From an uncultured Nitrospiraceae bacterium (GTDB lineage Bacteria > Nitrospirota > Thermodesulfovibrionia > Thermodesulfovibrionales > Thermodesulfovibrionaceae), in NCBI GenBank assembly GCA_937139565.1, contig CAKZQH010000072.1:1-64000 (forward strand): 64,000 bases of DNA, read 5' to 3'. The position numbers and the translations under genes are program-made. Below the pieces are notes generated by a model. The model was not told where the DNA came from, searched no databases, and saw only the letters and a list, made by a program, of their open reading frames with translations. Shown piece by piece: positions 17,178-26,008 of this stretch. How positions within the stretch are numbered: position 1 is the first letter of the stretch; each line of letters opens with the position of its first letter.

Positions 17178-18888
17178 TCTCTACTACAGCCCTATTAATT
17201 GGCACCATTTTACTCTCTTTTGTTCTGCGTTTTTTTATCTCTATCTTGCCATCTTTTAATCCCTTTTCGCCAATTATGACTTGAATTGGAATTCCAATCA
17301 AGTCTGCATCCTTAAATTTAACACCAGGTCTTTCCTCTCTATCATCAATTAGAACCTCCATGTGTCTATCTGCAAAACTGTTATAGATTTCAGATACTTT
17401 TTCATATAGTTCTTCTGCTATTTTAACTGTCTTTTTATCTGATAAGTTTAGGGGAATTATTTCAATATCAAAAGGTGCAATGCTTTTAGGCCAGATAATT
17501 CCATCTTTATCGTAGTTTTGTTCTATAGCAGCTGCAGCGACTCTTGCAGGTCCAATTCCATAGCTACCCATAATTATAGGCTTCTCTTTGCCGTCTTTAT
17601 CTAAAAATATAGCATTAAGAGGAACTGAATATTTGGTGCCTAATTTAAATATGTTACCCACCTCGATAGCCTTTTGTATTTCTATCGGATTACCACATTT
17701 TATACATTTGTCATTTTCCTTAACCTTTCTTATATCAAACCATTCAGCCTTAAAATGTTCCCTCGGATTAATCCCTTGAATATGATAGTTCTTTTTATTC
17801 GCACCTGAAATATAGAGTAAGTCCTTATCAATTGAATTGTCAGCAATAATTTTTATTTTCTGATTCATAGGTCCAATGTATCCTACCTCAACTCCAATTA
17901 GATTTAGAGCTTCCTCAGCAGAAGCGAAATAGAAATCACCTATAAGTCTTGCTAATTTTTTTTCATTTAATTCTTGGTCCCCTCTTATTAAGACTAAAAC
18001 AGGTTCCTTCTCAGTAATAACAAGTAAACTTTTAATAAAATAGCGTTCATCAACCCCAAGAAACTCCGAAACTTCCTTCACTGTTTTCTTTTTGGGCGTA
18101 TAAACTTCTTTAAATTCCATATTAACTATCGGAGGGGATTCTAACTTACTTTTTGCAACTTCAACATTTGCATAATAACCACAATTATCACATATTACAA
18201 TATCATCTTCACCCGCAGGGGTAGGGGCCATAAATTCATGAGATTCTAAATCACCCATAATGCCTGGATCTGACTCAACTTGATAATACTTTAATCCACA
18301 CCTCGAAAAGATTCTATGATAAGCTTCTGCATGCATTTTATAGCTTTTATCCAAACCTGCTTCATCTGCATCAAAACTGTAACTGTCCTTCATAATAAAT
18401 TCCCTTGTTCTTAAAACTCCTCCTCTTGATCTTGCCTCATCTCTCAACTTCGTCTGAATTTGATACCATATTTGTGGTAACTGTCTATAGGATTTAATCT
18501 CCTTAGCAGCTATCCAAGTCATAATCTCCTCATGGGTCATACCAAGACACATATCTCTTCCTGTTCTATCCTTAAGACGAAACATTTCCTCCTTAATAGT
18601 GTACCAACGTCCTGTCTGCTGCCAAATTTCAGCAGGATGCAAAATAGGCATAGATATCTCTTGGGCACCGATTCTTTCCATTTCTTCTTTTAATATGATA
18701 TTTATTTTATTTAAAACTCTCCACCCGAGTGGTAAAAAAATAAATAATCCTGCTGCAAGCTGTCTAACATAACCAGCCTTTAACATTAAAATATGCGATA
18801 TCGCATTTATCCCTGACGGAGTTTCCCTCATGGTGGGAATAAATAGGTTAGTGTATCGCATCCAATCCCTCCCCAAAAATTTATTCAA
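17149..18888 (-). CDS. proS: prolyl-tRNA synthetase
   Basis: MLKAGYVRQLAAGLFIFLPLGWRVLNKI...GMTHEE...YGIGPARVAAAAIEQN. Confidence 0.96.
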   Translation of the reverse strand: MNKFLGRDWMRYTNLFIPTMRETPSGINAISHILMLKAGYVRQLAAGLFIFLPLGWRVLNKINIILKEEMERIGAQEISMPILHPAEIWQQTGRWYTIKEEMFRLKDRTGRDMCLGMTHEEIMTWIAAKEIKSYRQLPQIWYQIQTKLRDEARSRGGVLRTREFIMKDSYSFDADEAGLDKSYKMHAEAYHRIFSRCGLKYYQVESDPGIMGDLESHEFMAPTPAGEDDIVICDNCGYYANVEVAKSKLESPPIVNMEFKEVYTPKKKTVKEVSEFLGVDERYFIKSLLVITEKEPVLVLIRGDQELNEKKLARLIGDFYFASAEEALNLIGVEVGYIGPMNQKIKIIADNSIDKDLLYISGANKKNYHIQGINPREHFKAEWFDIRKVKENDKCIKCGNPIEIQKAIEVGNIFKLGTKYSVPLNAIFLDKDGKEKPIIMGSYGIGPARVAAAAIEQNYDKDGIIWPKSIAPFDIEIIPLNLSDKKTVKIAEELYEKVSEIYNSFADRHMEVLIDDREERPGVKFKDADLIGIPIQVIIGEKGLKDGKIEIKKRRTKESKMVPINRAVVEIVNFYYETF

Positions 18889-19083
18889 TTTAGTAAGTAT
18901 ATCATAATGCCTTCACAACATATCAATGACTAAAATTTAACATAATATACATTATCAGACAATTTTTTTAATTAAAAAATGTAAATAAATTGTTAATTTC
19001 TTTGTTAAAAAGTTCCAAAACTCGATAAATTTTTTCGGAAATTATTTTTATGAATATCTTAGTAGCAACTGAAAAATTTAATA

Positions 19084-20322
19084 TCAGCACAGTGTTTCCT
19101 CTCTATTAACTATTTTTACAAATGCTATGTCCCCGTCTGTCTCGATTAAATTACCTCTAATAAGCATACCTGGGTTCAGATTAGCCTCTTTAAAGACACA
19201 TTTAATGTAATTATCAGATGTTCCACTCCATCTGCTATTTTTTTTCTGTTCTACAATTATCTCAACAGGCAATCCAATAAACTTTTCTATGTATGACCTT
19301 TTCTTTCTTTTTCCAATCTCAATTAACTGCTGAGCTCTTGCCTTTTTTATAGACTCTGGAACAACTTCTTTCATCTTTGCTGCTTCAGTGAAAGGTCTTT
19401 TTGAATAGCTGAAAACATGAAGGTAAGAAAAATCTATTTTTTCAATTAAATTTTTAGTTTCTTTAAAATCTATATCAGTTTCCGATGGGAATCCAACGAT
19501 AACATCCGTTCCCAGTGAAATTAAAGGATGTTTATTAAGAATCTTATCAATAATTGCAACATAATCGTTAATTCTATAAGGTCTATTCATAAGCTTCAGG
19601 ATTCTCTCACTTCCACTTTGAAGCGGTATATGAAGGTGTTTACAAATTCTTGAGTCTGAGACGATTTCTATTAATTCATCGTCAATATGGTTAATTTCTA
19701 TTGAGCTAAGTCTTATTCTACAACTAGATGTTTTTTTTAATATTTCTTTGAGAAGTTTCTTTAAGTTAATTTTATTCGTAGAATCTATACCATAGAGTCC
19801 TAAATTTATACCACTTAGGATAATCTCTTTAATTCCTATTGATTCATATTCTGAGATCTCCTTCAGAACTTCTTCTAAGGGATAACTTTTAGGTACTCCT
19901 CTTAAGTAAGGAACTATACAGTAGCTACACTTTTGATTACATCCGTCTTGAATTTTAACTATAGCTCGATGTCTTGCTAAACTTCTTAATGTGTTATTTT
20001 CAGTTATCTTTTTAAAGTATTTGATTATATTATCTTTTTCTCGATTGCGAAATATTATAACATTTCCATTAAATTTTTCTGTCAAAAGGTCGGTTAAACA
20101 ACCGGTTACAATGCATTTTTTATTTAACTTTATTCCTTTTTTTATAATTCCTTTTGATTGGATCTCTGCTTTATGGGTTACCGCACAAGTGTTTATTATC
20201 CAATAATCAGCTTCTTCTAAATTATTCACTAGTTCATAGCCATTATACTTTAATTGTTTTTCTAATTTTTGAAATTCTGCTTGATTTACTCTACATCCAT
20301 ATACTACAAGAGCTATTTTCAT
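19084..20322 (-). CDS. mtaB: tRNA t6A37 methylthiotransferase MtaB
   Basis: Radical SAM methylthiotransferase: VYGCRVNQAE, KIQDGCNQKCSYCIVPYLRG. Confidence 0.9.
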   Translation of the reverse strand: MKIALVVYGCRVNQAEFQKLEKQLKYNGYELVNNLEEADYWIINTCAVTHKAEIQSKGIIKKGIKLNKKCIVTGCLTDLLTEKFNGNVIIFRNREKDNIIKYFKKITENNTLRSLARHRAIVKIQDGCNQKCSYCIVPYLRGVPKSYPLEEVLKEISEYESIGIKEIILSGINLGLYGIDSTNKINLKKLLKEILKKTSSCRIRLSSIEINHIDDELIEIVSDSRICKHLHIPLQSGSERILKLMNRPYRINDYVAIIDKILNKHPLISLGTDVIVGFPSETDIDFKETKNLIEKIDFSYLHVFSYSKRPFTEAAKMKEVVPESIKKARAQQLIEIGKRKKRSYIEKFIGLPVEIIVEQKKNSRWSGTSDNYIKCVFKEANLNPGMLIRGNLIETDGDIAFVKIVNREETLC

Positions 20323-21614
20323 GAGGCAAAAATCTTTCCTTCTAAGGTATGCCTATTCCCTTTAATTATTTGAGTTTTTACAATTTCACCTATGTTTAGT
20401 CTATCTTTAATTTTTACTATTTTATTTGTTCGAGTTCTTCCTATGTAGAAATCCTCTTCATCCTTTTCTTCCACTAAAACTTCCTCCACTTGGCCTTCTA
20501 ATTTTTTATTTTTTGACTCTGTGATACTATCTTGAAATCTGAGCACCTCACTAAGTCTATCTGATTTGACAGACTCACTAACAGTACCAGACAATCTTGA
20601 GGCAGCAGTAAGTGGTCTTGGTGAAAATTTGAAGGCAAATATTCCATCAAATTGAATTTCCTCAAGTGCTTGCATCGTTTTTTGAAAATCTTCATCTGTT
20701 TCTTGAGGAAAACCTACAATAATATCTGAAGTTATTGAAATTTTAGGAATGTATTCTCGCAATAGTTCAATTTTTTCTCTATATTCTTCATAGCTATATT
20801 TTCTATTCATTAGTTTTAAAATCTTATTCGAACCTGCCTGCAGTGGAAGATGAATATGCTCACAAACTTTTGAACAATCTCTCATTGCTTTAATTAAATT
20901 TATTGATAAATCCTTCGGATGGGAAGTAACAAATCTGATTCTCTCAATGCCATTAATTTTATCAATCGCTTCAAGTAATCTTGGAAAATCTATATCATCA
21001 TCCTTATAGGAATTCACATTTTGACCTAAAAGAGTAACTTCTTTATATCCATTTTCACCCAGTAGTTTTATTTCCTCAATAATGTCCTTAGAGGACCTAC
21101 TTCTTTCTCGACCTCTTGTATAAGGAACTACGCAGTAGCTACAGAAATTATTGCATCCGTAAATTATATTAATCCATGCTTTAATAGGATCTTTTCTTAA
21201 AATAGGAAATTTTATTTTTGCTATTAAAGGATTTTCTTCTATGTGTATTTTATTTGATAAATCTTGTTCAACTATTTTTTCAATTAAATGGATATTGTCT
21301 GGCCCTAAAACATAATCAATGTAGGGAGCTTTGTTTAAAAGTTTTTCACCTTGAAGCTGAGCTGAACAACCTGCCACTACAATTTTGATATTTGATTTTC
21401 TCTTTTTTAAGTTTTTTACTCTTCCCAGGTTACTTAAAAATTTATGCTCTGCCTTTTCTCTAATAGCACAGGTATTAAAAATGATTAGGTCAGCTTTTTT
21501 AGGTTCTTCTACCTCAGTAAATCCATTGGAGGATAAAATACCTAAGATTCTCTCACTATCATGTTCATTCATCTGGCAACCAAAAGTTTTTATATAAACT
21601 GCCCTACCCTTCAT
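20319..21614 (-). CDS. miaB: tRNA-2-methylthio-N6-dimethylallyladenosine synthase MiaB
   Basis: KTFGCQMNEHDSERI, NIIYGCNNFCSYCVVPYTRGRERSR, TRAM-like C-terminus. Confidence 0.95.
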   Translation of the reverse strand: MKGRAVYIKTFGCQMNEHDSERILGILSSNGFTEVEEPKKADLIIFNTCAIREKAEHKFLSNLGRVKNLKKRKSNIKIVVAGCSAQLQGEKLLNKAPYIDYVLGPDNIHLIEKIVEQDLSNKIHIEENPLIAKIKFPILRKDPIKAWINIIYGCNNFCSYCVVPYTRGRERSRSSKDIIEEIKLLGENGYKEVTLLGQNVNSYKDDDIDFPRLLEAIDKINGIERIRFVTSHPKDLSINLIKAMRDCSKVCEHIHLPLQAGSNKILKLMNRKYSYEEYREKIELLREYIPKISITSDIIVGFPQETDEDFQKTMQALEEIQFDGIFAFKFSPRPLTAASRLSGTVSESVKSDRLSEVLRFQDSITESKNKKLEGQVEEVLVEEKDEEDFYIGRTRTNKIVKIKDRLNIGEIVKTQIIKGNRHTLEGKIFAS

Positions 21615-21767
21615 TTTTTTATTATAACAACTTATATTTTTTATTTATAAGTTAACTTTTCCCAGCACAAGCTCTTCTTTTTTTGATAACTGTAAGCTGA
21701 CGGAAAAAAATATGAAAGAATTCTTTTTCTGATTAATGCAAAAAATTAAAATATAATATAATAAAAA

Positions 21768-23750
21768 ATGATTTATGAAGTTCTTCAATCTATATTGATT
21801 ATTTTTGGTATATCAGGCCTTATAATTTTTCTATTAGGCAAGCTCCACATCCCTCCTATTGTAGGTTTTCTTATTGCTGGCACTATCATTGGTCCTTATG
21901 GTCTTGGCTTTATCAAAGACCCCCATGAGGTTGAAGTTATTGCTGAAATTGGAGTAATTCTTCTTATGTTTACGATTGGTATAGAGTTTTCTATACCCAG
22001 ACTTTTATCTCTTAAGAAGGAAGTATTTTTATTAGGAAGTCTTCAAGTTATCCTTACTATTGCTTTTATTAGCATTATTAGTCAATTCACTCTCAATGTT
22101 TCTCTTAATAATTCAATATTTTATGGATTTATTATCGCTCTCAGTAGTACTGCCATTGTTATGAAAATTCTTGCGGACAGAGGTGAACTTAATTCTCCTC
22201 ATGGAAAAATTTGTCTTGGAATTCTTCTTTTTCAAGATCTTTGTGTTGTTCCTTTGATGCTATTTACGCAAATGCTTTCTGGGCAAGGTGGTAGTTATTA
22301 TAATTTTTTCACCGTAATACTTAAAGCTTTTGTAATTCTATCTGTTGTTTTCATATTCTCTAGAATTGCAGTACCCTATATACTTCATGAGGTAGTTAAA
22401 ACTAAAAGTAGAGAGCTTTTCATTATAGTTACTATTTCAATATGCTTAGGAACAGCTCTTTTTACTTCAAAATTGGGACTTTCACTTGCTCTCGGTGCTT
22501 TTTTGGCAGGAGTTGTGATTTCTGAATCTGAATATTCTGCTCAGGCTGTAGCAGACATATTGCCTTTTAAGGAAACCTTTTCGGGAATATTTTTTATTTC
22601 CGTTGGCATGCTTCTTAATCTTGATTACGCAAAAAATCATTTAATAGAGGAAACTGTTCTTGTAGGAAACATTTTCCTCATAAAAACTTTTATTATTTTT
22701 CTTATTACATATTTATTTATTCACTCTTTTAGAGTATCTCTTAAATCGGGTTTTTCACTTGCTCAGATCGGTGAATTCTCCTTTATCCTGGCTTTTACAG
22801 GAAAATCTACAGGCCTTTTAAATGAAGACGAATATCAAAGCTTTATCTCAGCCTCGGTAATTACAATGCTTGTAACTCCACTTGTTATTAAATATTCTCC
22901 AAAATTTATTGATTATATTTCTCAAAAAAAACCATTTAAATACTTAGAGAAAACGGGAACAATAAAAGATTCCGATGTTGTTGTACGAAAGTCAAACCAT
23001 GTAATTATTATAGGGTTTGGTTTAAATGGAAGAAATCTTGCAAGAGTTTTAAAAGAGACAAAAATTCCGTACACAATTTTAGAACTAAATCCTGATACAG
23101 TAAGAAAGATGAAGAAAAAAGGTGAACCAATATATTACGGGGACGGAACGAGTTCTGAGATATTATACAAGTTAGGTATAAAACGAGCGAAAGTTTTAGT
23201 TATAGCAATTTCAGATCCTAATGCAACAAGGAAGATAGTTCAAATTGCTAAAACTGAAAATCCAAAAATCCATATTATTGTTCGAACTAGATTTGTCACA
23301 GAGATTGAAGAACTAAAAAAATTGGGGGCAACCGAGGTAATACCAGAGGAATTTGAGACCTCTCTTGAGATTTTCGCACGAGTACTTCATCACTTTGGTG
23401 TTCCACGAAATAGAATTTTACAGATGATTGAGAAAATAAGAGAAGAAGGCTATGAAATTTTAAGATTACCGGAGATTCCTAAAACCAGAGCAGGAATGGA
23501 GTGTGTTTTCTTTGAAGGTCTTGATATGGATAGTTTTTTGATTGATAAAAATTCATGGCTTATTGGTCATTCCTTGAAATCTCTCGATATAAGACATAAA
23601 GCGAAAGTTACTGTTATCGCTGTGCAAAGAGGAAACGAGACTATTTTAAATCCATCAGCTGATTTTATTTTACAAGAGGGAGACATTATAATTTATGTGG
23701 GAAATAAAAAACAGTTAGTTGAGGCATTAAATTTTTTCCAGAGAATTTAA
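21768..23750 (+). CDS. CPA2 cation:proton antiporter (KefB-like) with TrkA-N and TrkA-C domains
   Basis: Na/H exchanger domain (GFLIAGTIIGPYGLGFI), TrkA-N (HVIIIGFGLNGRNLARVLKE), TrkA-C tail. Confidence 0.9.
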   Translation: MIYEVLQSILIIFGISGLIIFLLGKLHIPPIVGFLIAGTIIGPYGLGFIKDPHEVEVIAEIGVILLMFTIGIEFSIPRLLSLKKEVFLLGSLQVILTIAFISIISQFTLNVSLNNSIFYGFIIALSSTAIVMKILADRGELNSPHGKICLGILLFQDLCVVPLMLFTQMLSGQGGSYYNFFTVILKAFVILSVVFIFSRIAVPYILHEVVKTKSRELFIIVTISICLGTALFTSKLGLSLALGAFLAGVVISESEYSAQAVADILPFKETFSGIFFISVGMLLNLDYAKNHLIEETVLVGNIFLIKTFIIFLITYLFIHSFRVSLKSGFSLAQIGEFSFILAFTGKSTGLLNEDEYQSFISASVITMLVTPLVIKYSPKFIDYISQKKPFKYLEKTGTIKDSDVVVRKSNHVIIIGFGLNGRNLARVLKETKIPYTILELNPDTVRKMKKKGEPIYYGDGTSSEILYKLGIKRAKVLVIAISDPNATRKIVQIAKTENPKIHIIVRTRFVTEIEELKKLGATEVIPEEFETSLEIFARVLHHFGVPRNRILQMIEKIREEGYEILRLPEIPKTRAGMECVFFEGLDMDSFLIDKNSWLIGHSLKSLDIRHKAKVTVIAVQRGNETILNPSADFILQEGDIIIYVGNKKQLVEALNFFQRI

Positions 23751-23817
23751 GCAAGCAGATAAGTATCAAATAAATAGGTAAACTTTTCCTGTTGTCTAAA
23801 TTTCACATCTATATTTT

Positions 23818-24450
23818 TTATCTTATGAAATTGGTAAAAATTTTATTTTCTCTTTCAGGTTTTGGAATAGAATCTTGACCGTTTTCAACCAATTTTAAAA
23901 GCCAGGCCATATTTTTTCCTAATATCCTCATAATCTGTATCCCTTCCTCATCCATCAGTGCTTCGCCTGGTTTGAGTCCAAAGATAACATTCCAATAATT
24001 TGAAGAAGGAACGAACATCTCAGCATAATGTAAATAGTGTAGGAGTTGATCAAAAGTGCTTACACCACCCGATCTTCTATCAGCAACTACAGCTGCACCA
24101 ACTTTCTGTCTAAATAATCCACCATTAACAGATGCTACCAAAAAGGCTCTGTCAAGAAAACATTTGAAGGTACCAGCTATTCCTGAAAAATAAACAGGAG
24201 AGCCTAAAATAACTCCATCTGCTTTTTTTATTTTTTGTATCCATTTATTAACATCATCTTCTATAGCACATCTCTCATTTTTATTTTCAGCACATTTATA
24301 GCAGGCTATGCATCCTCTTATCGGTTTAATCCCTACATGTATTATCTCTACATCTATCTTGGCATTTTTTAGCTGTTCAGCCACTATTTTAATAGCATGA
24401 TAGGTGTTACCGTTTTTTCTTGGGCTTCCATTGAAGGCGACTACTTTCAT
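23818..24450 (-). CDS. flavodoxin-fold NAD(P)H-dependent FMN reductase / iron-sulfur flavoprotein
   Basis: VVAFNGSPRKNGNTYHAIKIV, CIACYKCAENKNERCAIEDD, GVILGSPVYFSGIAGTFKCFLDR. Confidence 0.88.
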   Translation of the reverse strand: MKVVAFNGSPRKNGNTYHAIKIVAEQLKNAKIDVEIIHVGIKPIRGCIACYKCAENKNERCAIEDDVNKWIQKIKKADGVILGSPVYFSGIAGTFKCFLDRAFLVASVNGGLFRQKVGAAVVADRRSGGVSTFDQLLHYLHYAEMFVPSSNYWNVIFGLKPGEALMDEEGIQIMRILGKNMAWLLKLVENGQDSIPKPERENKIFTNFIR

Positions 24451-24470
24451 TTTTTACCTCCTAAAAATAC

Positions 24471-24560
24471 GGAGAGGGAGGGATTTGAACCCTCGGTGGA
24501 GCTTTTAGACCCCACACGCGATTTCCAGTCGCGCCCGTTCGGCCACTCCGGCACCTCTCC
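24471..24560 (-). tRNA. tRNA-Ser (anticodon GGA)
   Basis: GGAGAGGTGCCGGAGTGGCCGAACGGGCGCGACTGGAAATCGCGTGTGGGGTC...CCGAGGGTTCAAATCCCTCCCTCTCC; long variable arm, GGA anticodon in CTGGAAA. Confidence 0.95.
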
Positions 24561-24579
24561 AGATTTTTTATTTTAGCAT

Positions 24580-24897
24580 TTAGGAGGTTATGTTTTCAAA
24601 GAATTTTATTAGATTTTCTTCTCTTCTTTTTAGAAATTCCTCTAATTCTATTTTATCCAAAGGCAAACAACAATTAGGATCTGCTGTATCAAATTTAGTA
24701 AACATAATTCTCTTTATTTTACCTTCAAGAACAGCAACTGCCATAACTATTTCATCAACCTTAAATTCTATTTCTTCAAATTCATCAAAACTATCAGGTA
24801 AATTTTCATATTTAATTGAAAAATTTTTTAAAAATTTTTCATCCTTAAGGATTGAAGCATTTATTTTTTTACCAATAAATTTTTTAAATTTTTCCAC
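24580..24897 (-). CDS. hypothetical protein (105 aa)
   Basis: Intact ORF; family not recognised. Confidence 0.55.
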   Translation of the reverse strand: MEKFKKFIGKKINASILKDEKFLKNFSIKYENLPDSFDEFEEIEFKVDEIVMAVAVLEGKIKRIMFTKFDTADPNCCLPLDKIELEEFLKRREENLIKFFENITS

Positions 24898-24910
24898 TTA
24901 ATACTCCAAA

Positions 24911-24942
24911 ATCAATAGGGAGACTATAGTCTCCCTATTGAT
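24911..24942 (-). terminator. 32-bp perfect palindrome, probable terminator of the cytochrome operon
   Basis: ATCAATAGGGAGACTATAGTCTCCCTATTGAT directly after the stop of the cytochrome gene. Confidence 0.6.
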
Positions 24943-24965
24943 AAAACCAAAATTCTCTTTAAATG

Positions 24966-25337
24966 TTAAGATTTTTTGTGACAATCATTGCATTTTGTCG
25001 GTGCTGCTTTTCCTGCTTCATTTTCCTGTTTGTGACAGTCTATACAGTTTTTATGATATGCATCCATAGCCTTAGGAGCATCTCCCACTGCTTCAGTTAT
25101 GTTATGACAGGATATACACTTTGCAACTTTTTCAGCTGGATTAGCATCTTTGTGATGACAGGCTTTACAGTCAATTTTGTAGTCCTCTGCATGCTTTTTG
25201 TGAGTGAATTCAGTAGGAGGAAATTTTGCACCTTCCCAGTGTAACTTATACACATCCTGTGGTTGCGCATAAACAAATGAAATTGCAAAAAGAAAACAGG
25301 TAACAAAGATCAGTATCAATCCATTTTTAAATTTCAC
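24966..25337 (-). CDS. periplasmic tetrahaem class III (c3-like) cytochrome
   Basis: Signal peptide; CXXCH motifs CKACH, CISCH, CIDCH, CNDCH. Confidence 0.88.
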   Translation of the reverse strand: MKFKNGLILIFVTCFLFAISFVYAQPQDVYKLHWEGAKFPPTEFTHKKHAEDYKIDCKACHHKDANPAEKVAKCISCHNITEAVGDAPKAMDAYHKNCIDCHKQENEAGKAAPTKCNDCHKKS

Positions 25338-25375
25338 TTAATTCACCTCCTTTCATTGAAGTTTATTTCAATATT

Positions 25376-26008
25376 TTAATGATCATCGTGCTCTTCTTCA
25401 TATCCAGTAAACATTGCTTTAATGTGTGCCATCGGTGTATGTCCAAGGGTTGCCAGATAAAAGTGCACAATGATAAAGGCACTAAAAAATATCCAAAGGA
25501 CTACATGAATTAATGAAGCAACTTGAATACCTCCGATTAAATTTATCAATGAAGCAAAGAGCTGAGGGTCCCATAAAAATAAACCAGTCAAAATTTGCAA
25601 AGGTATTAATAGTACCATGATCATCAAATAGGAAATTTGCTGCATAGGATTAAATTTACTTTCGGGTGTTGGATGATGAGGATTTTTATCTCCAACCATT
25701 ATACCATATCCATAATATTTTGCCTGTCTAATCGAATTTTTTATAAATTCTATAGGCTTCCAAAATGGTGGAATGTAAATTTTGAATAATTTACCTGTAA
25801 AGAGATAATAAAGTAACCATATAAAATAGTTAAAAAGAAGAATAAAGCCGAGCCAACTATGAATTTGAACTGCTGTTTCAAAACTCATTAGACCCATTTC
25901 ATCAACAAATCTTATTTGGGCACCTGTAATTATCAAAATTATAAAACCAAGTGCATTTATCCAGTGCCATATTCTAATTGGTAATGGATGAAGATAAATT
26001 TTTTTCAT
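25376..26008 (-). CDS. di-haem cytochrome b (Ni/Fe-hydrogenase / thiosulfate-reductase b-type family)
   Basis: HPLPIRIWHWINALGFIILIITG and later His-rich TM segments. Confidence 0.85.
   Translation of the reverse strand: MKKIYLHPLPIRIWHWINALGFIILIITGAQIRFVDEMGLMSFETAVQIHSWLGFILLFNYFIWLLYYLFTGKLFKIYIPPFWKPIEFIKNSIRQAKYYGYGIMVGDKNPHHPTPESKFNPMQQISYLMIMVLLIPLQILTGLFLWDPQLFASLINLIGGIQVASLIHVVLWIFFSAFIIVHFYLATLGHTPMAHIKAMFTGYEEEHDDH

Noticed and set aside
24590-24901. 103-aa plus-strand ORF opposite the 105-aa gene
   Set aside because: Mirror-frame ORF; the minus-strand ORF has more natural composition and matches operon direction, though neither is proven.
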